A stretch of 64,000 nucleotides of DNA from Dioctria linearis (taxonomy: Eukaryota; Arthropoda; Insecta; Diptera; Asilidae): positions 172,435,257 to 172,499,256 of the forward strand of contig OZ005742.1 in assembly GCA_963930735.1 (NCBI GenBank), written 5' to 3'. Under the pieces are notes generated by a model. It was not told the DNA's origin and did no database searches. It saw nothing but the letters and a program-made list of their open reading frames with translations. Positions within the stretch are counted from its first letter, which is position 1. Every line of letters starts with the position of its first letter. This document shows, piece by piece, positions 22,921 to 36,400 of this stretch. The position numbers and the translations under genes are program-made.

Positions 22921-23690
22921 TATATTCTTGCTTCAAAATAAAAATGCGAAAAGTGCTCATTAACAATTAAAATTCATTTGGCATTTGAATCACAAAAATT
23001 TGATGCTTTTTCAATTTAATTACAATATAAATTTATATAAAAAGTTAGATCACTTACCCTTTTAAACTTTTTTTATATATTTAATTAAAATACCAATATA
23101 CACACTCTCTGGTATTTTCATTATTCGTTTTCACTGTTGCACTTTAAATAAGTCTAATCACTTTTATTCTTAATTAACAAATTATAATTGCACAATAATT
23201 TTAAAAATCTTTTTGTACACTTTTGCTCAATGATAAAAAATCACCATTATTATCACTTTCAAGGTTTTTTTTTTTAATAAAATTGACTAAACTCAGTCCA
23301 CTTTAAATATACGTTTGTACTTCTAAAAGTACCTTAAAAATCAGAAAGACGATAATTATAAATGGAAGCGAAAAATTTTCGTTGCTAACACTTTCGCTAA
23401 TAAAACCAAAGTGAATTTCACAACTGTCAAAACGGGTTATTCCATTCCACTCATCCCATTTGTAACGTATAGAAATATTGCTAGTAGAACAAAATGGATT
23501 GAATACAGAGGTATACTAGTAAAAGTAACATTAATTTTGCATGTTTCTCTGTCTCCTCGTTTGTTTTTCTGCCTAGAGAGTTGAAATTTTGCGCCAGGTT
23601 CTTTAAACCAAATTGGAAATTTAATTTCTAAAATGAAAAAAGTCCGATAACTCCTTCGAGGGACTGCTATACAAAATTTTCATTTGTCAC
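22921..23690. other. AT-rich non-coding stretch
   Basis: A further fragment of the 470-bp repeat near 22930-23010, then AT-rich sequence with no gene. The 23380-23430 portion (AAGTGAATTTCACAACTGTCAAAACG) resembles 18597-18627, so the same diverged repeat set extends to here. Confidence 0.5.
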
Positions 23691-24119
23691 TATACAGGGT
23701 GTTTCTTCCATGGTGGTACATAGAGCAGGAAGTGATAGTACTCACCTAAACAAACAAAAAATCGTATGACAGGGGGGGGGGGGGGCATATCAAACCTTTG
23801 GAGTTACAGGGTGATTAAGAAAAAAAGCTAGTTTTTCACAAATCACCCTGTATCTTAAAAAGTACAGGGCGTACGGTCACAGTTAAGAGCTCATTGTATG
23901 CAAAACTTCACAATCTTTCCAACGACTCCTCAATCAGCACCACACCTCTCCTTCGTCAAGAATTACGGTTGTCTAATTTAAAAATTTCGAATTTTTTTAC
24001 TTTTTTTTTTAATTTGACCTCTATTATTTTTGCAAAAAGGTCGTTAACATAAATTTTTTTTATAAAAACTGTAAACTAGGGACTCTCCTCTTTAAGTTGA
24101 CCTATTACACCATATTTTA
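23691..24119. repeat. Insect-type interspersed repeat with ACAGGGTGT end, abutting the satellite
   Basis: Starts at CTATACAGGGTGTTTCTTCC and contains internal GGTGATT and AATCACCCTGTATC motifs characteristic of a widespread insect repeat class, plus a 14-base G run at 23772-23785. It passes without a sharp break into the satellite, whose monomers share the TATCTC(C/A)TGAACGATAAGAG style. Confidence 0.6.
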
Positions 24120-27100
24120 CATGACTACCTACCTGTTGGGATATGTTCGAAAAATGAAATCGTGATTTCACCTTTGCATACATAATGTATGGAACGTACA
24201 CCAAGGAATTCCCTAATTATTTTGGGACTTAAATAATTTGAAATTCTATATCTCCTGAACGATAAGAGATAATGAGTTCAAATAAATTTTAAAAATTAAA
24301 GTACATAAGTAGCTATAATGACATTCTACACTGGAAGTCCTTCTAGTTCAAGGCGGCGCCGCTAGGAAGCGCAGACTGCAAAAATAAGGGTTTTTTGTCA
24401 CAAAATCACCCGAAAAATTGGGGGTGTGGGGAAATTTTTGTCATTTCTGTAATTTACTCACGGCGACCTTTCCAATGACTACCTATATGTTGGGATATGT
24501 TCTAAAAATGAGATCGTGATATCACCACTACATACATAATGTATGGAACGTACACCAAGGAATTCCATAATTAGAGTGGGACTTAAATAATTTGAAATTC
24601 GATATCTCATGAACGATAAGAGCTAATGACTTCAACTAAATTTTAGAAATTAGAGGGCATAAGTAGCTATAATTGCCTTCTGCATTGGAAGTCCCTGTAG
24701 TTCATGTGGGCGCCGCTAGGAAGCGCAGACTGCAAAAATAACGTTTTTTTCTCACAAAATCACCCGAAAAATTGGGGGTGGGGGAAATGTTTGCTATTTC
24801 TGTAATCTACTCACCGAGACCTTTCTAATGAGTATTCATATGCTCAGATTGGATAAAAACAAGAAATTTATTTTTCACTACTACATACATAATGTATGGA
24901 ACGTACACCAAGGAATTCCCTAATTATCTTGGGACTAAAATAATTTGAAATTCTATATCTCCTGAACGATAAGAGCTAATGACTTCAAACAAATTTTAAA
25001 AATTAGAGGGGATAAGAAGCTATAATTGCCTTGTACATTGGAAGTCCCTGTAGTTCAAGTGTGCGCCGGTAGGAAGCGCAAACTACAAAAATAACGGTTT
25101 TTTGTCCTAAATCACCCGAAAAATTGGGGCAGGGGAACATTTTTTTTATTTCTGTAATCTACTCACCGAGACCTTTCTAGTGAGTATTCGTATGCTCAGA
25201 TTGGATAAAAACAAGAAATTTATATTTCACTACATACATAATGTATGGAACGTACACCAAGGAATTCCCTAATTATGTTGGGTCTTAAATAATTTGAAAT
25301 TGTATATCTCCTGAACGATAAGATGTAATGTATTCAAATAAATTTAAAAAATTAAAGAGCATAAGTAGCTATAATGACCTTCTGCATTGGAAGTCCCTGT
25401 AGTTTAAGGGGGCCCCGAAAAATTGGTGGAGGGGGGATAAGAGATAATGTATTCAGATAAATTAAAAAAATTATAGAACATAAGTAGCTATAATGGCCTT
25501 CTGCATTGGAAGTCCCTGTAGTTTAAGCGGGCGCCGCTAGGAAGCGCAGAAAAATAACGGTTTTTTGTCCTAAATCACCCGAAAAATTGTGGGAGGGGGC
25601 AATTTTTTTGTTATTTCTGTAATCTACTCACCGAGACCTTTCCAATGACTACCTACATGTGGGATATGTTCCAAAAATGAAATCGTGATTTTTTGAGATT
25701 TTTTGATGGGCAAGCCCCTAGAAAATGGTCGATTTTGGCAATCTTGGCTGGACTTGTCGAACTAACATGCTTGTAGAATTTGAAGGAAGTAACCAAATTG
25801 GCTCAAATAAATTTTGAACCAGAAATAAGGCTTGCGTAAAGTCGCTTTTAGAATACCAGATCTGTGGGATTTCAGTGGCCGCCACCAGGAGGCGTCAAAT
25901 AGACAATTACACTTCCAATACCTTTTAATTTTTTTAAATAGGAAAATAAAATCTTGGAATACTGAAATTCAGTATAGACAATCCTTTTATGATCCTCTTT
26001 AAATAAAAAAATTAAAAATTGGAAAAACTGTTATTTAATATAACGAGATTTCCAAATCAATTTTCAGGACGCAAATTTAGGGCTCGAAATTTTCAAATTT
26101 CTTAACGTATGTCGGAGGAGTTTGAAAATATGCTCAAAAGATCACAAAAAAATCATAATAAGCGAAAATGAAAAAATTTCTAAAATAAGTGAATAATTGT
26201 AGGAATACATACATAATGTATGGAACGTACACCAAGGAATTCCCTAATTATGTTGGGATTTAAATAATTTCAAATTCTATATCTCCTGAAAGATAATAGG
26301 TAATGGATTCAAATAAATTTTACAAATTAACGGACATAAGTAGCTATAATGACCTTCTGCACTGGAGGTCCCTGTAGTTCAAGCGGGCGCCGCTAGTAAG
26401 CGCAGACTGCAAAAATAACGGTTTTTTGTCCTAAATCACCCAAAAAGTTGGGGGAGGGGGGGACATTTTTTTGTGATTTCTGTAATCTACTCACCGATGC
26501 CTTTCCAATGAGTATTCATATGCTCAGATTGGATAAAAAATAAGAAATTGATATTTAACTACTACACACATAATGTATGGAACTACACCAAAGAATTCCC
26601 TAATTATGTTGGGTCTTAAATAATTTGAAATTCAATATCTCCTGAACGATAATAGGTAATGGATTCAAACAAATTTTAAAAATTAAAGAACATAAGTATC
26701 TATAATGGCCTTCTGCACAGGAAGTCCCTGTAGTTCAAGCGGGCGCCGCTAAGAAGCGCAGACTGCAAAAATAACGGTTTTTTGTCCTAAATAGCCCGAA
26801 AAATTGGTGGAGGGGGATAAGAGATAATGTATTCAGATAAATTTTAAAAATTAAAGAACATAAGTAGCTATAATGGCCTTCTGCATTGGAAGTCCCTGTA
26901 GTTTAAGCGGGCGCCGCTAGGAAGCGCAGACTGCAAAAATAACGGTTTTTTGTCCTAAATCACCCGAAAAATTGTGGGAGGGGGCAATTTTTTTGTTATT
27001 TCTGTAATCTACTCACCGAGACCTTTCCAATGACTACCTACATGTGGGATATGTTCGAAAAATGAAATCGTGATTTTTTGAGATTTTTTGTTGGGCAAAC

Positions 27101-27594
27101 CCCTAGAAAATGGTCGATTTTGGCAATCTTGGCTGGACTTGTCGAACTAACATGCTTGTAGAATTTGAAGGAAGTAACCAAATTGGCTCAAGTAAATTTT
27201 GAACCAGAAACAAGGCTTGCGTAAAGTCGCTTTTAGAATACCAGATCTGTGGGATTTCAGTGGCCGCCACCAGGAGGCGTCAAATAGACAATTACACTTC
27301 CAATACCTTTTAATTTTTTAAAAGAGGAAAATAATATCTTGGAATACTGAAATTCAGTATAGACAATCCCTTTATGATCCTCTTTAATATAAAAATTAAA
27401 AGTTGGAATAACTGTTATTTCATGTACCGAATTTCCAAATCAGTTTTCAGGACGCAAATTTGGGGCTCGAAATTTTCAAATTTCTTAACGTATGTCGGAG
27501 GAGTTTGAAAATATGCTCAAAAAATCACAAAAAAATCATAATAAGCGAAAATGAAAAAATTTCTAAAATAGGGGAATAATTGTAGGAATACATA

Positions 27595-30538
27595 CATAAT
27601 GTATGGAACGTACACCAAGGAATTCCCTAATTATGTTGGGATTTAAATAATTTGAAATTCTATATCTCCTGAAAGATAATAGGTAATGGATTCAAATAAA
27701 ATTTACAAATTAACGGACATAAGTAGCTATAATGACCTTCTGCACTGGAAGTCCCTGTAGCTCAAGCGGGTGCCGCTATGAAGCGCAGGCTGCAAAAATA
27801 ACGGTTTTTTGTCCTAAATCACCCGAAAAATTGGGGGTGGGGTAAATTTTTTTGTTATTTCTGTAATCTACTCACCGAGGCCTTTCCAATGAGTATTCAT
27901 ATGCTCAGATTGGATAAAAAATAAGAAATTGATATTTAACTACTACATACATAATGTATGGAACGTACACCAAGGAATTCCCTAATTATGTTGTGTCTTA
28001 AATAATTTGAAATTCTATATCTCCTGAAGGATAAAAGATAGTGTATTCAAATAAATTTTAAAAATTAAAGTACATAAGTAGCTATAATGGCCTTCTGCAC
28101 TGGAAGTCCCTGTATTTCAAGCGGGCGCCGCTAGGAAGCGCAGACTGCAAAAATAACGGTTTTTTGTCCTAAATCACCCGAAAAATTGGGGGTGGGGTAA
28201 ATTTTTTTGTTATTTCTGTAATCTACTCACCGAGACCTTTCCAATGACTACCTACATGTTGGGATATGTTCGAAAAATGAAATCGTGATTTTTTGATGGG
28301 CAAACCTAGAAAATGGTCGATTTTGGCAATCTTGGCTGGACTTGTCGAACTAACATGCTTGTAGAATTTGAAGGAAGTAACCGAATTGGCTCAAATGAAT
28401 TTTTAACTAAAAAGAAGGCATGCAGAAAGCTGCTTTTGGAATACCAGGTTCGTGCGATTTCAGTGGCCGCCACCAGGAGGCGTCAAATAGACCATTACAC
28501 TTCCAGTACATTTTTTTTTTTTAAATAGGAAAATAAAATCTTGGAATACTGAAATTCAGTATAGACAATCCTTTTATGATCCTCTTTAAATAAAAAAATT
28601 AAAAATTGGAAAAACTGTTATTTAATATAACGAGATTTCCAAATCAATTTTCAGGACGCAAATTTGGGGCTCGAAATTTTCAAATTTCTTAACGTGTGTC
28701 GGAGGAGTTTGAAAATATGCTCAAAAGATCACAAAAAAATCATAATAAGCGAAAATGAAAAAATTTCTAAAATAAGTGAATAATTGAGGAATACATACAT
28801 AATGTATGGAACGTACACCAAGGAATTCCCTAATTATGGTGGGATTTAAATAATTTGAAATTCTATATCTCCTGAAAGATAATAGGTAATGGATTCAAAT
28901 ATATTTTACAAATTAACGGACATAAGTAGCTATAATGACCATCTGCACTGGAAGTCCCTGTAGTTCAAGCTTGCGCCGCTAGGAAGCGCAGACTGCAAAA
29001 ATAACGGTTTTTTGTCCTAAATCACCCAAAAAGTTGGGGGAGGAGGGACATTTTTTTGTGATTTCTGTAATCTACTCACCAGAGGCCTTTCCAATGAGTA
29101 TTCATATGCTCAGATTGGATAAAAAATAAGAAATTGATATTTAACTACTACACACATAATGTATGGAACTACACCAAAGAATTCCCTAATTATGTTGGGT
29201 CTTAAATAATTTGAAATTCAATATCTCCTGAACGATAATAGGTAATGGATTCAAACAAATTTTAAAAATTAAAGAACATAAGTATCTATAATGGCCTTCT
29301 GCACAGGAAGTCCCTGTAGTTCAAGCGGGCGCCGCTAAGAAGCGCAGACTGCAAAAATAAGGGTTTTTTGTCCTAAATCACCCGAAAAATTGGGGGAGGG
29401 GGAAATTTTGTTGTTATTTCTGTAATCTACTCACCGAGACCTTTCCAATGAGTATTCATATGCTCAGATTGGATAAAAAAAGAAATTTATATATCACTAC
29501 TACACACATAATGTATGGAACGTACACCAAGGAATTCCCTAATTATGTTGGGTCTTAAATAATTTGAAATTCTATATCTCCTGAACGATAAGAGGTAATG
29601 TTTTCAAATGAATTTAAAAAATTAAAGGACATAAGTAGCTATAATGGCCTTCTGCTCTGGAAGTCCCTGTGGTTCAAGGGGGGTGCCTCTAGGAAGCGCA
29701 GACTGCAAAAATAACGGTTTTTTGTCCTAAATAGCCCGAAAAATTGGTGGAGGGGGATAAGAGATAATGTATTCAGATAAATTTTAAAAATTAAAGAACA
29801 TAAGTAGCTATAATGGCCTTCTGCATTGGAAGTCCCTGCAGTTTAAGCGGGGCGCCGCTAGGAAGCGCAGACTGCAAAAATAACGGTTTTTTGTCCTAAA
29901 TCACCCGAAAAATTGTGGGAGGGGGCAATTTTTTTGTTATTTCTGTAATCTACTCACCGAGACCTTTCCAATGACTACCTACATGTGGGATATGTTCGAA
30001 AAATGAAATCGTGATTTTTTTGAGATTTTTTGTTGGGCAAAACCCCTAGAAAATGGTCGATTTTGGCAATCTTGGCTGGACTTGTCGAACTAACATGCTT
30101 GTAGAATTTGAAGGAAGTAACCAAATTGGCTCAAGTAAATTTTGAACCAGAAACAAGGCTTGCGTAAAGTCGCTTTTAGAATACCAGATCTGTGGGATTT
30201 CAGTGGCCGCCACCAGGAGGCGTCAAATAGACAATTACACTTCCAATACCTTTTAATTTTTTTAAAAGAGGAAAATAATATCTTGGAATACTGAAATTCA
30301 GTATAGACAATACTTTTATGATCCTCTTTAATATAAAAATTAAAAGTTGGAATAACTGTTATTTCATGTACCGAATTTCCAAATCAGTTTTCAGGACGCA
30401 AATTTGGGGCTACGAAATTTTCAAATTTCTTAACGTATGTCGAGGAGTTTGAAAATATGCTCAAAAAATCACAAAAAAATCATAATAAGCGAAAATGAAA
30501 AAATTTCTAAAATAAGTGAATAATTGTAGAAATACATA
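27595..30538. repeat. Higher-order repeat copy 1 (A-A-B-A-A-A-a'-B, 2944 bp)
   Basis: Begins at an A start and ends before the A at 30539. Order: A 27595, A 27950, B 28338, A 28798, A 29155, A 29507 joined to a truncated a' at about 29752, B 30078. Corresponding positions in the next copy are shifted by 2943-2965 bases, and the two copies differ by few substitutions and short indels. Confidence 0.9.
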
Positions 30539-33489
30539 CATAATGTATGGAACGTACACCAAGGAATTCCCTAATTATGGTGGGATTTAAATAATTTGAA
30601 ATTCTATATTCTCCTGAAAGATAATAGGTAATGGATTCAAATAAAATTTACAAATTAACGGACATAAGTAGCTATAATGACCTTCTGCACTGGAAGTCCC
30701 TGTAGCTCAAGCGGGTGCCGCTATGAAGCGCAGGCTGCAAAAATAACGGTTTTTTGTCCTAAATCACCCGAAAAATTGGGGGGTGGGGTAAATTTTTTTG
30801 TTATTTCTGTAATCTACTCACCGAGGCCTTTCCAATGAGTATTCATATGCTCAGATTGGATAAAAAATAAGAAATTGATATTTAACTACTACATACATAA
30901 TGTATGGAACGTACACCAAGGAATTCCACTAATTATGTTGTGTCTTAAATAATTTGAAATTCTATATCTCCTGAAGGATAAAAGATAGTGTATTCAAATA
31001 AATTTTAAAAATTAAAGTACATAAGTAGCTATAATGGGCCTTCTGCACTGGAAGTCCCTGTATTTCAAGCGGGCGCCGCTAGGAAGCGCAGACTGCAAAA
31101 ATAACGGTTTTTTGTCCTAAATCACCCGAAAAATTGGGGGTGGGGTAAATTTTTTTGTTATTTCTGTAATCTACTCACCGAGACCTTTCCAATGACTACC
31201 TACATGTTGGGATATGTTCGAAAAATGAAATCGTGATTTTTTTAGATTTTTTGATGGGGCAAGCCCCTAGAAAGTGGTCGATTTTGGCAATCTTGGCTGG
31301 ACTTGTCGAACTAACATGCTTGTAGAATTTGAAGGAAGTAACCGAATTGGCTCAAATGAATTTTTAACTAAAAAGAAGGCATGCAGAAAGCTGCTTTTGG
31401 AATACCAGGTTCGTGCGATTTCAGTGGCCGCCACCAGGAGGCGTCAAATAGACCATTACACTTCCAGTACATTTTTTTTTTAAATAGGAAAATAAAATCT
31501 TGGAATACTGAAATTCAGTATAGACAATCCTTTTATGATCCTCTTTAAATAAAAAAATTAAAAATTGGAAAAACTGTTATTTAATATAACGAGATTTCCA
31601 AATCAATTTTCAGGACGCAAATTTGGGGCTCGAAATTTTCAAATTTCTTAACGTATGTCGGAGGAGTTTGAAAATATGCTCAAAAGATCACAAAAAAATC
31701 ATAATAAGCGAAAATGAAAAAATTTCTAAAATAAGTGAATAATTGTAGGAATACATACATAATGTATGGAACGTACACCAAGGAATTCCCTAATTATGGT
31801 GGGATTTAAATAATTTGAAATTCTATATCTCCTGAAAGATAATAGGTAATGGATTCAAATTATTTTACAAATTAACGGACATAAGTAGCTATAATGACCA
31901 TCTGCACTGGAAGTCCCTGTAGTTCAAGCTTGCGCCGCTAGGAAGCGCAGACTGCAAAAAATAACGGTTTTTTTGTCCTAAATCACCCAAAAAGTTGGGG
32001 GAGGAGGGACATTTTTTTTGTGATTTCTGTAATCTACTCACCGAGGCCTTTCCAATGAGTATTCATATGCTCAGATTGGATAAAAAATAAGAAATTGATA
32101 TTTAACTACTACACACATAATGTATGGAACTACACCAAAGAATTCCCTAATTATGTTGGGTCTTAAATAATTTGAAAATTCAATATCTCCTGAACGATAA
32201 TAGGTAATGGATTCAAACAAATTTTAAAAATTAAAGAACATAAGTATCTATTAATGGCCTTCTGCACAGGAAGTCCCTGTAGTTCAAGCGGGCGCCGCTA
32301 AGAAGCGCAGACTGCAAAAATAAGGGTTTTTTGACCTAAATCACCCGAAAAATTGGGGGAGGGGGAAATTTTTGTTGTTATTTCTGTAATCTACTCACCG
32401 AGACCTTTCCAATGAGTATTCATATGCTCAGATTGGATAAAAAAAGAAATTTATTATATCACTACTACACACATAATGTATGGAACGTACACCAAGGAAT
32501 TCCCTAATTATGTCGGGTCTTAAGTAATTTGAAATTCTATATCTCCTGAACGATAAGAGGTAATGTTTTCAAATAAATTAAAAAAATTAAAGAACATAAG
32601 TAGCTATAATGGCCTTCTGCTCTGGAAGTCCCTGTGGTTCAAGGGGGTGCCTCTAGGAAGCGCAGACTGCAAAAATAACGGTTTTTTTGTCCTAAATAGC
32701 CCGAAAAATTGGTGGGACGGGGATAAGAGATAATGTATTCAGATAAATTTTAAAAATTTAAAGAACATAAGTAGCTATAATGGCCTTCTGCATTGGAAGT
32801 CCCTGTAGTTTAAGCGGGCGCCGCTAGGAAGCGCAGACTGCAAAAATAACGGTTTTTTGTCCTAAATCACCCGAAAAATTGTGGGAGGGGGCAATTTTTT
32901 TGTTATTTCTGTAATCTACTCACCGAGACCTTTCCAATGACTACCTACATGTGGGATATGTTCGAAAAATGAAATCGTGATTTTTTGAGATTTTTTGTTG
33001 AGAAAATGGTCGATTTTGGCAATCTTGGCTGGACTTGTCGAACTAACATGCTTGTAGAATTTGAAGGAAGTATCCAAATTGGCTCAAATAAATTTTGAAC
33101 CAGAGACAAGGCTTGCGTAAAGTAGCTTTTAGAATACCAGATCTGTGGGATTTCAGTGGCCGCCACCAGGAGGCGTCAAATAGACAATTACACTTCCAAT
33201 ACATTTTAATTTTTTAAAATAGGAAAATAATATCTTGGAATACTGAAATTCAGTATAGACAATCCTTTTATGATCCTCTTTAATATAAAAACTAAAAGTT
33301 GGAATAACTGTTATTTCATGTACCGACTTTTCCAAATCAGTTTTCAGGACGCAAATTTGGGGCTCGAAATTTTCAAATTTCTTAACGTATGTCGGAGGAG
33401 TTTGAAAATATGCTCAAAAGATCACAAAAAAATCATAATAAGGGGAAAATGAAAAAATTTCTAAAATAAGTGAATAATTGTAGGAATAC
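30539..33489. repeat. Higher-order repeat copy 2 (2951 bp)
   Basis: Same order as the preceding copy: A 30539, A 30896, B 31299, A 31758, A 32116, A 32472 with the same truncated junction near 32715, B 33031. Near-identical to copy 1, far closer than neighbouring A monomers are to each other, which is the mark of recent block amplification. A partial relative (26212-27594, lacking one A) precedes copy 1. Confidence 0.9.
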
Positions 33490-36400
33490 ATACATAATGT
33501 ATGGAACGTACACCAAGGAATTCCCTAATTATGGTGGGATTTAAATAATTTGAAATTCTATATCTCCTGAAAGATAATAGGTAATGGATTCAAATATATT
33601 TTACAAATTAACGGACATAAGTAGCTATAATGACCTTCTGCACTGGAAGTCCCTGTAGTTCAAGCTTGCGCCGCTAGGAAGCGCAGACTGCAAAAATAAC
33701 GGTTCTTTGTCCTAAATCACCCAAAAAGTTGGGGGAGGGGGGACATTTTTCTGTGATTTCTGTAATCTACTCACCGAGGCCTTTCCAATGAGTATTCATA
33801 TTGCTCAGATTGGATAAAAAATAAGAAATTGATATTTAACTACTACATACATAATGTATGGAACGTACACCAAGGAATTCCCTAATTATGTTGGGTCTTA
33901 AATAATTTCAAATTCTATATCTCCTGAAGGATAAGAGATAATGTACTCAAATAAATTTTAAAAATTAAAGAACATAAGCAGCTATAATGGCCTTCTGCAT
34001 TGGAAGTCCCTGTAGTTCAAGTGGGCGCCGCTAGGAAGCGCAGACTGCAAAAATAACGGTTTTTTGTCCTAAATCACCCAAAAAGTTGGGGGAGGGGGGG
34101 ACATTTTTTTTGTGATTTCTGTAATCTACTTACCGAGGCCTTACCAACGAGTATTCTTATGCTCAGATTGGATAAAAAGTAAGAAATTGATATTTACCTA
34201 CTCCATACATAATGTATGGAACGTACACCAAGGAATTCCCTAATTATGTTGGGTCTTAAATAATTTGAAATTCTATATCTCCGGAAAGATAAGAGATAAT
34301 GTATTGAAAGAAATTTTAAAAATTAAAGAACATAAGCAGCTATAACGGCCTTCTGCATTGGAAGTCCCTGTAGTTCAAGCGGGCGCCGCTAGTTAGCGCA
34401 GACTGCAAAAATAACGGTTTTTTGTCCTAAATCACCCGAAAAATTGGGGAGGGGGTATTTTTTTGTTATTTACGTAATCTACTCACCGAGACCTTTCCAA
34501 TGACTACCTACGTGTTGGGATATGTTCGAAAAATGAAAACGTGATTTCTTGAGATCTTTTGATAAACCCCTTAGAAAATGGTCGATTTTGCCAATCTTGG
34601 GTGGACTTGTCGAACTAACATGCTTGTAGAATTTGAAGGAAGTAACCGAATTGGCTCAAATAAATTTTGAATCAGAAATAAGGCTTGCGTAAGATGCTTT
34701 TAGAATACCAGATCTGTGGGATTTCAGTGGCCACCACCAGGAGGCGTCATATAGACAATTACACTTCCAATATATTTTAATTTTTTTAAATAGGAAAATA
34801 AAACCTTGGAATACTGAAATTCAGTACAAACAATTCTTTTATGATCCTCAGTTATTTCATGTAACGAAAATTCGAAATCAGTTTTCAGGACGCAGATTTG
34901 GGGCTCGAAATTTTCAAATTTCTTAACGTATGTCGGAGGAGTTTGAAAATATGCTCAAAAGATCACAAAAAATCATAATAAGCGAAAATGAAAAAATTTC
35001 TAAAATAAGTGAATTATTGTAGGAATACATACATAATGTATGGAATGTACACCAAAGAATTCCCTAATTATGTTGGGATTTAAATAATTTCAAATTCTAT
35101 ATCTCCTGAAAGATAATAGGTAATGGATTCAAATAAAATTTACAAATTAACGGACATAAGTAGCTATAAAGAGCTTCTGAACTGGAAGTCCCTGTAGTTC
35201 AAGCGGGCGCCGCTATGTAGCGCAGACTGCAAAAATAACGGATTTTTGTCCTAAATCACCCGAAAAATTGGTGGAGGGGAGATTTTTTTGTTATTTCTGT
35301 AATCTACTCACCGAGACCTTTCCAATCAGTATTCATATGCTCAGATTGGATAAAAAAAAGAAATTTATATTTCACTACTACACACATAATGTATGGTACA
35401 CCACGAAATTCCCTAATTATGTTGGGTCTTAAATAATTTGAAATTCTATATCTCCTGAAGGATAAGAGATAGTGTATTCGTATAAATTAAAAAAATTAAA
35501 GAACATAAGTAGCTATAATGGCCTTCTGCACTGGAAGTCCCTGTAGTTCAAGTGGGCGCCGCTAGGAAGCGCAGACTGCAAAAATAACGGTTTTTTTGTC
35601 CTAAATCACCCAAAAAGTTGGGGGAGGGGGGATTTTTTTTTTGTGATTTCTGTAATCTACTCACCGAGGCCTTACCAACGAGTATTCTTATGCTCAGATT
35701 GGATAAAAAATAAGAAATTGATATTTAACTACTCCATACATAATGTATGGAACGTACACCAAGGAATTCCCTAATTATGTTGGGTCTTAAATAATTTGAA
35801 ATTCTATATCTCCTGAAAGATAAGAGATAATGTATTGAAAGAAATTTTAAAAATTAAAGAACATAAGCAGCTATAATGGCCTTCTGCATTGGAAGTCCCT
35901 GTAGTTCAAGCGGGCGCCGCTAGTTAGCGCAGACTGCAAAAATAACAGTTTTTTGTCCTAAATCACCCGAAAAATTAGGGAGGGGGTATTTTTTTGTTAT
36001 TTACGTAATCTACTCACCGAGACCTTTCCAATGACTACCTACGTGTTGGGATATGTTCGAAAAATGAAAACGTGATTTCTTGAGATCTTTTGATAAACCC
36101 CTTAGAAAATGGTCGATTTTGCCAATCTTGGGTGGACTTGTCGAACTAACATGCTTGTAGAATTTGAAGGAAGTAACCGAATTGGCTCAAATAAATTTTG
36201 AACCAGAAATAAGGCTTGCGTAAGATGCTTTTAGAATACCAGATCTGTGGGATTTCAGTGTACGCCACCAGGAGGCGTTAAATAGACAATTAAACTTCCA
36301 ATATATTTTAATTTTTTTAAATAGGAAAATAAAACCTTGGAATACTGAAATTCAGTATAAACAATCCCTTTTACGATCCTCTTTAAATTAAAAAATTAAA

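Noticed and set aside
28313..28528. 71-codon ORF repeated almost identically at 31274-31483
   Set aside because: It lies in satellite monomer B; its repetition reflects the higher-order unit, and other B copies break the frame, so it is not a gene.
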